A stretch of DNA of 64,000 nt. Origin: Podocnemis expansa. Its lineage: Eukaryota; Chordata; Testudines; Podocnemididae. The notes beneath the pieces are model-generated. The model saw nothing but the letters and a program-made list of their open reading frames with translations. It had not been told where the DNA came from and did not search any database. Below, piece by piece: positions 1-11,795 of this stretch (the stretch's first letter is position 1; the number at the start of each line of letters is the position of its first letter). The stretch lies in NCBI GenBank assembly GCA_007922195.1, contig ML681981.1, positions 8,936,958 to 9,000,957 on the forward strand, given 5' to 3'. Both the position numbers and the translations under genes were made by a program.

Positions 1-445
1 TGGCATGTTTAAAAGGAAAACCTCTATACTTGAGACATTTAAGTTTATTCCACAGTTATTTATTTTGAGGCGTATTTCATTATTTTTCTTCAAAATTCAA
101 GCAGAGTGGAGACAAACTAGAGAATAAAAACTTGAAAAAATTATTAAATTTCACCTTCATTTATCCAGGAATGAACTTTTGGCTCAGAAAGAGGCAAGCT
201 CTGTCTCTCAAGAACCCCAAATATATATCTCTTATTCTTCATACTGTTGGTAAAAATGCTGCATTAGATCTGGCACATTTAGGGAAAATTAATGGTAGTT
301 TATTATTATAATTTTGGATAATGGGTATGGAAAATCTTGTTCTTAATATCAAAGGCAGCCATTTCATTGTAGAAAGAAAGCAAAGTGAAGAATAATGTAT
401 ATTGCCACCAAGAAATTATTAATATGGCACCCCCAAATAGGTTAA
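1..445. other. intronic sequence without recognised content
   Basis: AT-rich sequence upstream of a SINE-like element. It belongs to the INPP5A intron preceding the first exon in the window. No repeat or motif could be assigned. Confidence 0.6.
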
Positions 446-665
446 GGAATGGTGGCTGGGTGCTTAAGACACTTGACGACACTCCCAAATGCTGTGGGTT
501 TGAGTCTTGCTCAGTCTCACACAGAAAGACTACTTCTGGTTTACCCAGCTGCAAAATGGGTACCTAATCTATGTAAGTGAAAAGTCAAAGTTATTGGCTG
601 TGGAGCTGGTGTTCCTTAAACTGTATCAGGCTGATGAGCCTTCTATTCCTTGAACATTTTGGGGG
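446..665 (+). repeat. candidate tRNA-derived SINE
   Basis: An A-box-like word TGGCTGGGTGC (453-463) lies about 34 bases before a B-box-like word GGTTTGAGTCT (497-507, consensus GGTTCGANTCC with CpG-type decay). This is the spacing of a pol III tRNA promoter. A tRNA-unrelated body with CAGCTGCAAAATGGGTACCT (549-568) follows, ending near a G-run at 661. The layout is that of an old SINE; the family was not identified and exact ends are uncertain. Confidence 0.5.
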
Positions 666-2115
666 GGAAGAACCAAATGTAGGTCACCAAAATCATTACA
701 TTATTACATATAAAACAGTTTTCTGAAAAGAAGCTGTACCACATATTAACTGTTTCTGCAGTTATCTGCATCTGGAGCTGGAGTTTCTTTGGTAGATTAT
801 CTGTTTTTTAGTTGGTTGCATTAATATTGTTAACTCTCTTCGTGAGACAGAGAACAGCAGCAATCTGAGACTCTTATTCTCAACACATTTGGTCTAGATT
901 TAGCACCCATTACAGTACTTTCGTATGTTCCTAACTTTTTAAGCACATAAATAGTCTCTTTGAAATGCATCTGATGAAGTGGGTTGGAGCCTATGCTAGC
1001 TTATGCCTGAAGAAATCTGGTAGTCTGAATGGTGCCAGACTCTCATTGCTTTTTGCTATACACAGATTACCCCTCTGGAAATCTCTCTGAAGACAAAATT
1101 CATGTGCTTAAAATTGGATATGTGCTAATGTTCCTTGCTAAACCAGAGGCTGACTGAATAACATTCACAGCAGAGGCATATGCAAGACAAAGGGTTTATG
1201 CAGCAATATAGATTCTGAAGGCAAATGGGATTTTTGTAATGACTGACTTGTTTACTGTGCAAATATGTGAATTTTATTCTTATTAGTTATCTATATTGGG
1301 ATTGGGGTCTTCCTGTGCAGGGTAGGGTACAAACATAGAAGAGAGTGCCCTTGCCCCCAAGAGCTTGAACATTAGTTCTAGGTGATGAAACAGCAAGTGT
1401 GAAAAGATAGAAGAGCAAGTGAGAAGTACTAGATGCCTATATAAGAAAAAGCCCCAAATACTGGAACTATTGCATTGAAATGAGGACATCTGGTCACCCT
1501 AACTGCTTCTGTCTTATAACAAGACAAAAAAAAAAGTTCAATAAACAGGAAAAATACTCACTATTCAACAAACTGCTTTCACAGGTCCTGGCCCTTAGAG
1601 TCATGTGTGTTGCTGTGTGGATCCAGAACTGTAATAAGCAGTAAGGCTATAAGAGGGTAACATTATGCAACCATATATACACCTTAAACATGAATAAAGG
1701 AGGCACCTCAGTCTTACCTGACAAGTTGCAACTTTTCCATTTGCCATTAGACTTGGAATTGTTGATGTCTTGCCACGTTTCCCATGTTTTCTGACTCTTT
1801 TCTTAAATCTTTGTGTTATGTTCAAAGATGGTCATACAAACCAAAGATTATATTCTGAATGTGTCATATCCTTAAGAAAGGAGAATTTGATTTTAGAGTA
1901 TGTGACAAATGTTCACATACAGTGTTTGCAGGTGATAACTATTCTTGTTTGTTATATTTAGCATAAGCACATTAATTGGTTGAGCACTTGGTGAGAAACA
2001 AAAGAAGGGTGACTTCCTCCTTTGATAAACACTGGCTTGGCCTATAAACTGGGCAGGCAACTATCTGATAAGTTTAATGCTTTTTAATCTTCCTGAATCC
2101 ATGTGACACAGCATG
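666..2115. other. intronic sequence with two small repeat fragments
   Basis: Mostly unassigned AT-rich intron. 960-1080 resembles the tail of the reptilian retroposon also seen at 16640 and 26511 (CATCTGATGAAGTGGG, then a decayed GCTTATGC). 1300-1400 resembles the ancient repeat seen at 4725, 48230 and 61600 (GTACAAACATAGA...CCCCCAAGAGCTT). Confidence 0.45.
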
Positions 2116-3365
2116 TGACTCCAAGCATGAAAGGGACCTCATGAGGTCATCTAGCCCAAGCCCCTGCTAAAAGCAGGACTACTCCCACTAAATCATCCCA
2201 GACAGGTTTTTATCCAGCCATGTGTTAAAAGTTTCCAAAGATGGAGATTCCACCAGCTCCCTGGGCAACCTATTCCAATGCTTCACCACCCTCCTAGTGA
2301 GAGAGATTTTCCTGATATCCAGTCTAGACCTCCCCAGCCATAGCTTGAAACCATTGCTCCTTGTTCTGTCCTCTGTCACCGCTGAGAATAGCAACCCCTG
2401 GCACACATGCCGAAGATGGCATGTGGGCTTAGCCAGAGTGACAAGCAGCGGCACTCAGGAACCCCCACTGGGCCCACCCCACCATGCTGCATGACCTTGG
2501 GGCCACAAAAGCTGTGGGCTTCAGGCCCCCACTGGTTGTGCTTCCCCACTGGGGAGCACGGCCAGCAGGGGCAAAGAAGCTGCAGTGCTTGGGGCTCCTG
2601 GACCCTTCTCGCCCCACCTCCTGCTGGAGGAGAGTGAGGTGGGTTGGCCTGCCTGCAGCCACCACTGCTGGTGGGAGCCAGCACTGACCCTGACCCCAGG
2701 AACCGGAGGCCACCCCCCAGATGGGGGCCAGCCACAACCCCAGGAACTGGAGGCCACCTGCCAGCGGGGGTAGGAGCCAGCCTGGGCTGGGAACTGGAGG
2801 CTGCCTGTTGCATGCGGGTGCCAGCCCTGGCCCCAGCCAGGAACAGGAGGCCTGGCCCTAGCTCCCTCCTCTTTAGAGCATCCCCTGAAATAGTTGAAGG
2901 TAGTTATCAAATCCGCCCTCCCCAGTCTTCTCTTCTGCAGACTAAATAAGCCTGGTTCCTTCAATATCTCCTTGTAAGTCGTGTGCCCCAGCCCCCCTAA
3001 TCATTTTTGTTGCCCTCCACTGGACTCTTTCTGATTTGTCCACATCCCTTCTCTAGTGGGAGCCCAAAATTGGACACCGTATTCCAGATGCGGCCTCACC
3101 AGTGCCAAACAGAAAGAAATAATCACATCCCTTGATCTACTGGCAGTGCTCTTATTGACGCAGCACAATATGCCATTGGCGTTTTCAGCAACAAGGGCAC
3201 ACTGTTGACTCCTATGCAGCTTCCCATCCACCCTAACCCCCTGGTTCTTTATACAGTTCTGCTACTTAGCTGGTCAGTCCCCAGCCTGGAGCAGTAGATG
3301 GGATTTTTTCATCCTAAGTACAGGACTTTGTGCTTGTCATTCTTAAAACTCATGAGATTTTTTGT
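2116..3365 (-). repeat. CR1 LINE, antisense, 5'-truncated and interrupted
   Basis: On the minus strand the 3' part of a CR1 non-LTR retrotransposon. Near 2188-2400 it encodes a decayed ORF2 C-terminus with the family block RRVVKHWNRLPRELVESP, followed by the CR1 3' end (CATGAAAGGGACCTCATGAGG at 2126-2146, read on +). Upstream ORF2 fragments continue to about 3365 (NENANG and VRPHLEYGVQFWAP-type pieces). Frames are broken, so it is dead. Compared with the copy at 21 kb, the segment 2392-2854 is extra. Confidence 0.88.
2392..2854. repeat. GC-rich insertion inside CR1 with degenerate tandem units
   Basis: The flanks GAGAATAGC and CTAGCTCC are contiguous in the CR1 copy at 21300-21315 but separated here by about 460 GC-rich bases. 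The right half contains three or four degenerate repeats of a 50-60-base unit around GGAACYGGAGGCCACC and GGGGGCCAGCC (2699-2860). No clear target-site duplication was seen. It may be a GC-rich non-autonomous transposon or a minisatellite-bearing insertion. Confidence 0.6.
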
Positions 3366-4182
3366 ACCAGTGTCCTGTTTTGGAGGATTATATATTTATA
3401 GAACACCAATTATTGGTAACTAAGCCAGCCTTTCTTCTTGCCTCATGAGTAACTCCTGGATCTGTGCTGTCGCATCCCTGTTTTGGAGCACTTTGAAGCT
3501 GTATTTAGAGAAACATTGTTTAATCTTGTGTTCAGAATAAATGGTTGCTCTGAGATGGAAACTAAAAACGAATCATAGCTGGAGAGGTTGGCCTGTCCAA
3601 CTGAAGGATTTAATTAAACTACATTGCATATAATTTTCATAGGGCTGTTTTCTGCCTGCCCTTTTCTGAGCCGTTCCATGATGAGAGGTAAAAATGAGGA
3701 GGGACCACAAAACATTTGTACGATCTGCTTAAGAGTGGCTGAGTTGCAGTTGCTGTATTCAGAATAGTGTGCAACTACTATCAGGATGCTCTGATGGGCA
3801 TGCAGGTGTTCAAAGAGGGTGGAGAAGGGTAAAGCAAGGCCTAGGAAGAGAACACATGCATGATGCATAATCATACATAATGAAATGAGACTGTGGTCAT
3901 CTGTTTAAGAATACATGTGCCTGTTCAGGATATAATAGTTATGTGACCAAACATATAAGAAATTCTGATTTGTTTAAACCCACTTCTTTTAATGATGATT
4001 TATAGAGTTCCCCACCTTCCTGCTTCCAGTCACATGACTGGAAACAGGAAGTGGTCCGGACCCACCTGAGTCAATGACAGCCCATGCAAAAAGATCATAT
4101 CTGACTACATCCCTGGGGCTACACGCTCCAAATTTGTTACCCCACGTACATATCTGAATTGGCTAGCCCTTTGCATTGCTTG
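3366..4182. other. intronic sequence without recognised content
   Basis: Ordinary AT-rich intron between the CR1 and the first hAT MITE. I see no coding potential or repeat signature. Confidence 0.5.
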
Positions 4183-4190
4183 CACTACAA

Positions 4191-4373
4191 CAGGGGTCTC
4201 AAAACACATAGCCCACGGGCCGCATGCAGCCCCTAAGTGTATTTCCTGTGGCCCTCAATGACACTGTTGTTACTAATGTTTGCAATATAGTTGTATGAAA
4301 ACATGGTACGGCCCCCAGGCTAACATACTAGTCCTAATGTGACCCTCGTGGTGCTTTGAGTTTGAGACCCCTG
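4191..4373 (+). mobile_element. hAT-type MITE, family A, copy 1
   Basis: 183-bp non-autonomous DNA transposon. The left end is CAGGGGTCTCAAA and the right end TTTGAGACCCCTG, an almost perfect terminal inverted repeat. It is flanked by a perfect 8-bp target-site duplication CACTACAA (4183-4190 and 4374-4381), diagnostic of the hAT superfamily. The interior carries the GGGCCGCATGCAGCCC block shared with copies at 13452 and 28607. No ORF. Confidence 0.93.
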
Positions 4374-4381
4374 CACTACAA

Positions 4382-5551
4382 GCTGCTACACTTCTATTTT
4401 TAGCATACTAGCTTGATAATAGCTAGTGTGGGAATGTCTCCTCAAGTTGGAAATCACAACGTACAGCTATAGTGTATTACATGCCCTTAATCTCCCTACT
4501 CAAAGCAAAGCTGTTGAAGAAGCTGTTTGCTGCAGCACAGAAGCCGAGACTGGAGCTGTGAAGTTCACATGTTCAGTGGAAACCGAACAAGATGCTGATG
4601 GTCTACTGACATTATATTCATTAGAATGCTTTTTAAAACGTGAAGTAAAAATAGAGGGTATGATTACAGAGAGCACCATATATGCAGGAATATTGACAAT
4701 GTGATTTTTAGCATTCATTTTATAATACCATGCAAAATATGCAAGGTGTTGTACAGGTGTATAGCAGGATACAATCCCTGCCCCAGAAAGCTTACGTTCT
4801 GATACCAGATATAACCCCTCACTGAAAGCTACAATAATAGGGGTAGGGAAAGGAGGATGGACAGACAAGGCTTCCATAAACAAGATCATTTATTTATCCA
4901 TAGAACTGGTAAGAGAAAAGCAATTCCATTTTCACAGAGGATTTGAATATTTCAAGATTTGGTTTCATTCCAAAGAGGAGCAAAACCAAAAATTTTAAAA
5001 TTCTCTTTGAAAGAAAATGGAACACCAGCCTGAGAATCTCCTGTAACCTCAGATCCTGGATCCTCCCAAGTCTCTGGTAGCCCATTGGGTGGGGAAGCAA
5101 GTGAACTAGCAGGACGCCAGGTAGGTTCTATCAGATCTTCACTGAAATCAGACTGTTTCCACAAAATGTTTGAATCTAGCTGAATCTCCAAAACAGTGAT
5201 CTGAATTTTTCCTGTCAGCTCTAGTTATGCATGTACCATGTTACAGTTTGTCCAGTTGATACAAAACCCCTATCCTTCTCTGTGAGCTGTAATTGACCTT
5301 GGTCTTCTATTTTTGTATAATACATAAATACAGAAGCCTAGCTGAAACCTTAACTAAGAATCAGATTGGTGCTACTCAGTTGCAATTTCTACTAAGATAG
5401 CATAATTTTGTTCTGTGCACACGAGTAAAGGTGCCATAGCAGTGAATGTACAGGGTTATGCGATGGTGCTGAATGCTCTGCTGCTTGCTACTAATGATTT
5501 TTTTTTAATTTTATCCTGAATTATTTTATTTATTTTTTTCCTTTCTCTTAG
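4382..5551. other. intron 3' end before the first exon
   Basis: Contains an ancient interspersed fragment at about 4725-4865 (TTGTACAG...AATCCCTGCCCCAGAAAGCTTAC) and ends in the pyrimidine-rich acceptor tract of the INPP5A exon (5521-5551). Otherwise nothing recognised. Confidence 0.5.
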
Positions 5552-5671
5552 TGCCTTTGACTTGGTAAACATACATCTTTTCCATGATGCTTCCAATTTA
5601 ATTGCTTGGGAAACAAGCCCATCGGTTTACTCAGGAATACGACAAAAGGCTCTTGGTTATGTACTTGATAG
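5552..5671 (+). CDS. INPP5A: INPP5A internal coding exon (first of two in window)
   Basis: Coding exon of type I inositol-polyphosphate 5-phosphatase, which removes the 5-phosphate from Ins(1,4,5)P3 and Ins(1,3,4,5)P4 to end calcium signalling at the plasma membrane. The 120 bases read AFDLVNIHLFHDASN... to ...GYVLD-R without a stop. From memory this matches about residues 177-216 of the 412-residue human protein, with Val-to-Ile and His-to-Gln changes. The FDLVNIHLFHD block is a conserved core strand of the 5-phosphatase / exonuclease-endonuclease-phosphatase fold. The acceptor is a long pyrimidine tract ending TCTCTTAG; the donor is AG|GTATGT. The exon starts on the third base of a codon and ends after the second base of an Arg codon, so it is symmetric. 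The split Arg is completed exactly by the next exon. The preceding exon is outside the window. Confidence 0.95.
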
Positions 5672-7247
5672 GTATGTATTAGCCTAAGTCTTTCTCATCT
5701 TCCTCTTCTCCTTAGTGATGTTTATAAAAGCTATGATAAAAATTACTTTCTAGACATACCAGGATGTTTATTCCGTTGTTCAAAAACAGTCACATTGAGC
5801 ATATTGTTTACAGTGCTTTCCTCCACTTGCAAAACTGCACTAATACTGATCAAAACAGTGAACTTTTTTTTTTTTTTAAGAGTTAAGAATGTTTTCACAT
5901 GGAACAGATTCAAGGTGCATTTGTGATGCTGATTGTTTAAGAAATTGAAGAGTGGAGAATTTCTCTGGAATTGACAGAGCATTTTGTAGCCTCAGGACAA
6001 AAAAGTATATATTTAAAATGTGTTAGCACATCTGAAAAGTCCTTTCCTCACCTACCTCCGTGCCTCCCCCTTCCCCCACTCTACACAGGTGCCAAGTAAA
6101 AATGAGCAGTGTCGATGTTCAAATGTGTTTTAATACAAGGTATGTTAATCTCAACACAAGAAATGTAGGCTAAACACCTCATCTGTTTATAAAAGAGAAT
6201 GCAGCATTGGTGCATACCAGCCACCACTGTTGATAGCATGAGGGTCAAAAAAAGTACTAAGAAAGTAAACTCAGTCCAGTGAGCAGTGTACTGTCAGAAT
6301 ATGCTAAAGAAACTTCTGATAATCCTAGTTAGCAGTCATGGATCCACGATAAAGACAGGCTCCAAGAAAAGATTATTTATGTTTGGGCACACATGCTTTG
6401 GCAAATGTATCGGCAGAAAGGAACCATGTTTGTAGGGGAGTAGCCTGACGTACCACAGCTAATGATTCTTTCAGAAGATTTGAGTGTTTCTTTTATGAAG
6501 TACTGGTTGACGATGTCATGTTTCCTCGAGAAATAAAGCCTAAATGTTTCTCTTTGAAGAAGTCTTCGTATACAATGTTATCAATGACAGAATGATGATA
6601 CTCCATGTGTAACTTTCTCGGAATCTCTCTTTGGCAAATGAGTTAGGAATACAGTAATTTGATACCAGGAGTGAATACGTTCATTCATATTATGTTTCTT
6701 TCCCTTTTTTTATTTGAACATTTAGATTTTCTCTTTGTCAAACATACATGTATGCTTGCTTTGACATGGCTAGTAATATCTCCCTAGTTCTGTATAGACT
6801 CCAATCACTGTGCAACCAACCTTGCAAGACACCACTTTCCCCTCCTCCACAGACTTTCCCCTCCTTCCACAACACCCCTTTCCTCCACACACAACAGTCT
6901 TCTGGCATGAAAAAATGCAGTCTAACATATGTTAATTAAAGTGTTTGAAATCCTAATGTAAACAAGGCAACCTGTAGCTTCAACACATGTTAGCTGATTG
7001 AGGTAGTTCCTTAACCAGCTACCACGTGTTAAAACTGCAATTTGCCTTGACTTTCTAGGATTTGAACATGTTAGCTAATGTGCTAAAATAAACCCTTTCT
7101 CTTAGTGAACACTAGGCCTCTGTGAATACCATGATGAGTTCCTGTTCCCACCTCTCTTTTTAAGCCTACATGCTCCCCAAGTTCCCTACCTGCAAATCCT
7201 AGCACTTCAGATCACTTTTACATAAAGGGTTCCCTGTCCACTTAAAG
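5672..7247. other. intronic sequence, no recognised content
   Basis: AT-rich intron directly after the first exon. A poly-T run lies at 5866-5878. No repeat family or coding signal was recognised. Confidence 0.5.
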
Positions 7248-7470
7248 CAGGGGTCTGCAGCCTGCGGCTCTGGAGTCACGTGCGACTCTTTGGCTGCTCC
7301 ATTGTGGCTTCAGGCTCTGCCCCCGCAGCCCACATCTGCTCCAGGCTCACCACCACCACCAGGGGACCCTGTGTAGGGGCCACTTGTGGTTCCAGGCTCC
7401 CCCATGTGTACACAACCTATTTTTTCCAATGTATACCAGTAGGGCATAGGTAGGAAATGCTTTAAAATTT
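7248..7470 (+). mobile_element. hAT-like fragment, left end only
   Basis: Begins CAGGGGTCTGCAGCCTGCGG, a hAT-type terminus followed by a GC-rich body (CTCCAGGCTCACCACCACC). The matching right terminus and a target-site duplication were not found, so it is probably 3'-truncated and the right limit is approximate. Confidence 0.5.
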
Positions 7471-9325
7471 ACTGTTTAATTCTCACTTTGGAAGAGGGGC
7501 TAGCGTGGAGATATCAATTTCTCTGATGCCATTTCTATCAGAGAAAAGCAGTGAAAACATTTTTGAAAAATCTTGAGCTTTTTGACGTAATGTAAATAGG
7601 TTAGATGTGTATACTTACAAGAGATGCTTTGAATTAATGAACTAAGCTTCAGTGAGTTCTGGATGTGCTTGACTGGGAGTGTTTTTGGACAATCAACACA
7701 TATAGTGTTGCAGTTCCTCAACAGGGAAGAGTAATTTTTCCTTTGCTTTTGTTTGTTTATTTTCATTTTGTTTTGTTTTTTTTGTTTGCCCCTCTTCCCT
7801 TCTGTTCTGTATTAAAGAACCTAATCAGACGTATCTGTATTATTTATTGCTTGCTTGCTACAGCATGCTATGCGCTTCATTTAACTAATTTTGGCTTTGG
7901 ACCTCCCACGATGCCCTGGCAAGGGTAAGGAAATCGGACTGTACTATTAGTGTTAACTGTGGGTCAAAGATGTCATGATGGTATATCATTAAAATGTGAC
8001 ATTGCCAAAAACTGCCCTAACTCCCCTGTCTTTAGAAAGGAAAACCTTCAATTTTGGGTCGCACTACTACTGTGGGTTTGCATTCACATGAATTGCTCAT
8101 TTTGAGAGAGCAGCCAGCCGCAGATCCGGACCTCCATAGTGAAATGATGGGCTGGCTAGCACAAAAGAGGAGTTCTGTAAGAGCAGTGAATAATGGGAAA
8201 CTCCTTTCATGGGCACTGCTAACCTTTTGGCAGCCACCAGCAAACTCTATTCTGATCTACTGATTGGGGAGGACAATACACTGAAGCTCACTTTGAATGA
8301 ATGCTACCACCAACAGTGTCCCCATTCAGAAGGTTTTGGGAACCATCTTTGACCATTGTCTGCCATCACTCCTTCAGACAGTAGGAAAAGGGAAAGTGAG
8401 AACATCTATAGGGGAAAAAGTACTTCTTTTCTTGGCTTTAATCTCCCTTTAAAGCTTCATAGATCTACATTTCCAGCTGAGCTACAGAACCTATGCTGTG
8501 TCAGATAAACATAGAAGAGAGAGTTTTCAAGCCAGGCCTTTAAATCCCCTTATCTGCATGAACTAATAATGCAGATTTAGTGCTGTTAAAAACAGAGGCT
8601 GATAAGTCTTTTCCTCTAAAGCCTTTAAACTGCTAAGGAGCATTTAACAGCCATTCAGTTCAGACTCAGTGAACAATACTGAGAAGGAAAACAGTTTAAT
8701 GAGCTAAATCTTCAGTGAATGAAACAGAACACCTTCTCACAGTTGATGTAAGCTTCTGTGGGAGTAAGTGAACCACAGTTCTGTCCTCTGTATCTGCGTT
8801 TCTGTGAATATCTTAATGAACTACAACCTCGTTAATGTGGGGTTCAAATGACGACAAGATTCTCTCATGCAAAAATTAAAAAGAATAGTTACAAGTAAAG
8901 CTTGTGTAAATTATTTTAACATTACTAAAGTTCTTGTCTACTGCAAATAGTATTTTATGCCGAAGCTTTATGTCATAGGCATGAAGCTTCTCAAATATCT
9001 TTAAATTGTAAACTTTTGACAAACGCAAATTGAGTTTAGAGGTATCTGGAGATGTTTGAGTGATTACATGGTAATTCAAAATAAGAGTTTTGAATGCAAA
9101 TATTTAATCTTCTGATAGTCTTAGAATAGTAAATGGATGATGATGGTTTTTGAAAGCAAAAAGAAGCATAAAAATAATGGAATAAAGAGAATGTGCAAGG
9201 GTAGTTATAATATTTGTGTAATATGTCACATTCTTTTTGACCTTTATCACCCAGTGTGAAAAGCAGACTTACCATGGAATCTCTGTTGCAGAATATAGAG
9301 ACAAATTCTTTTCTTGGCACTCACA
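7471..9325. other. intronic sequence, no recognised content
   Basis: AT-rich intron with T-rich runs near 7740-7790. No gene or repeat could be supported. Confidence 0.45.
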
Positions 9326-9377
9326 TAAATCCAGACTAACTAACTTCTTGGAGGTCAGTGATGTTAGTCTGGATTTA
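9326..9377. repeat. 15-bp perfect inverted repeat
   Basis: TAAATCCAGACTAAC at 9326-9340 is repeated as its exact reverse complement at 9363-9377, separated by 22 bases. It could fold as a stem-loop. The arms resemble the GGATTTACAC word common in old turtle/archosaur repeats, so it may be a remnant of a palindromic MITE. Confidence 0.75.
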
Positions 9378-9929
9378 CACTGTTATAACAGAAGCTGAAT
9401 TTACTCCGTATGCACCAGATGTTAACATCTGAAGGCTGCTTCCCTGCCCATATAGGATAATTTACTTGCCTAATTCCACCCTTACCTTGACAGTTACTGA
9501 ATTTTAATAATTTCTGTATTTTTGGACATTGTTTATATGTGAAATCGGAAGAGGAACATGCAATTGATGTAGATCACACACGTGCTGCAGTTTGTGCCTA
9601 CATAGATATTTCATTTATGAATTAGGGGGCTTTTTGTTTGCGTGAAGTTAGACTACTTTTAAACCAACTTGTATAGCCCTGCTCAGGCAAAATTTCTATC
9701 AACTTCAAAAGGATTGTTGCCTGACTAAGGACTACAAGAGGGTGCTCTTTATGAGTACTATATGAGAGTTAAATAAGAATCAGGATGTTAGATAGTAGCT
9801 TGATGTTGTTGTTCTTGATGTGCCAACCTTTGAAACTTCCTGATATTATCCAGACCATTCAGGTCCGTGAAATGAGCTTTGCTTTTTTTTTTTTTTTTTT
9901 TAAGAAAGTGACAGTGCTCTTCTGTTTTC

Positions 9930-10400
9930 CTTTTGAAATGTTGCCTGGCCTAGTTCAACAGAAACATTTTTACATTACAACTGTGAAATCTTGGCATAAA
10001 GCAGTCCTTTGTGCCCTTCATTATTTTCTCACAAATATAGTCCATTGTCACATAGCTGAAGTTAATTTGATCAACATTGGGACATTTAACTTTTATGTCC
10101 GGTCAAAGGAGCTGTTTCATGCTCATTTTGGGCATTCAAAAGAAATGATTGCCAGAAAAATAATGTTACTATTAACAATTCAGAGCAATTAGTTTCCCAG
10201 GGAGAGGTGATGTGATGCACAGGCTTCACACAACTATTCTTTGTCATTTTATGGATGCTCATCAGTCAACTGTCACATCTTCTCAAAGACCCCTCCAATC
10301 TAAATGTTTCTCTTTGGGCTTTTCCCAGAACTAGCAGCTGAATGAGGAAAAGAAAAGCCACTTAGTTTCTAGGCAAAGGAGAACTTCATTCTAAAGATCT
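9930..10400. promoter_or_regulatory. candidate conserved non-coding element
   Basis: Repeat-free stretch with balanced composition and many TAAT/ATTA words, GGTCAAAGGAGC and GGGCATTCAAAAG. An open frame of 135 codons on + spans 9785-10192 but starts in unrelated sequence, includes a poly-T run read as poly-Phe and resembles no known protein. The look is that of a vertebrate enhancer, but conservation could not be tested. Confidence 0.3.
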
Positions 10401-11787
10401 GGGTCATTTGAGAAAATTCTAGGGGTAACCCACATAATTTTCCCCCTGTTTTATTTCATCTATCTCATTTTTGCAGTATTTAAAAAGTGAAAATTCTGAC
10501 TTCAACCATAGCATTCTCAAATATTATAATAAAATTCATAATGCACCCAAATATAGTATAGTTCCTAAGCAAATAAGACTTCCACTCAAATATCTTCTTT
10601 CCAGGATTTAAAATCCAATATCACATTTGGAAAAGGCAACTTTTCATTAACCATGCTGAGTCCATCTTGTTAATATTCAGGCTCCTCTCCCTCCCTCTTT
10701 TTAAACTAGGGTTAAGTGGTCTCAAAATTAGTGTGTTTGTATAATATGTTCCACAAAGAATAAATCCAGCAAAATTATCTTGTTACTTTCAACCTGTCAG
10801 GTAATGTCAAAGGCTGGGGTGGGGGTGGGGGCAGCTTGTGGTTCGTCTTGTTTATCCACTGGCTCAGGCTTTTACATCTGTGACACCATGAGGCAGAAAA
10901 TGAACTAAAAAGTATTCCTCAGATAACATATACATGGATTTTCAATTTAAATTGTGTAGTATTTGTAGCAGTTTTTGCAAACTTAATATACAGCAATTTT
11001 ATAAAGTTATTTTTTTGAATGAGAAACATGCATTTACATTTTTAAGGATACATTTAGCTTAATGATATGTGTTTATATGAAGCATGAGATTTTAAATTTA
11101 GGGAGACATTCTTTGACTATCACAGATTATACAGATTTATTTTCACCCTGGGTCATCTTATTTATTTATTAGCAGTGTTTTCTGCATAGGGAGTGGAGAG
11201 CTGACTTAGTGGCTCCTTTATGTCCCAGAGCCACAGATCAATGTTTCCAGGCTGAGGTCACTGGAAGGGTAATTGTGGCAAGCTTCTACAGCATCTTGTA
11301 CCCAACCTGTGTATAAAAAGAAAACTTCAGTGTTTTTATTTCTGTTCTAATTTCATGGTTTTTATTATTACAGTTACATAAAAGTGCATTACAAACAAAA
11401 TCAGATTCTCACTATGAGATCTAATTCACAGACAATCAACATGCAAAAGTTTTAATGGCTTTTGCTTGCTTTGAGAGAGAAATTTATTTTTTAAAAATAG
11501 TAAGTGAGCACATTATGTTACTCTCGTATATAATTAAATGTTGGAATAGTGCTCGCAAATACCTGGAGCTGTGAATGTTATATTTATGGAGCTAGATCAC
11601 AATGTTCTGTGGATAAACCATGGGACAGATTCTGTTTAAAAAAAACAAAACAAAACAAAACAAAAAAGCCTCTTCCCAAGGTAACCCAGAGGAGTTCTCA
11701 CCAGTTATTTTGATGACTACAGAATTTGCTATGCCATGAATTGTCAGCAGTTTGACTGTCAAGCATCATCATGGACCCTTTGAGATC
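10401..11787. other. intronic sequence with simple repeats
   Basis: AT-rich intron. A G-rich (GGGGT)-like run lies at 10815-10832 and an (AAAAC)n microsatellite at 11638-11667. Nothing else was recognised. Confidence 0.5.
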
Positions 11788-11795
11788 TGCTAAAG

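Noticed and set aside
2376..2964. Several overlapping open frames of 76-147 codons on both strands
   Set aside because: They fall in the GC-rich insertion and CR1 body, are Pro/Gly/Trp-rich, overlap in all frames and resemble no protein; low stop density follows from GC content.
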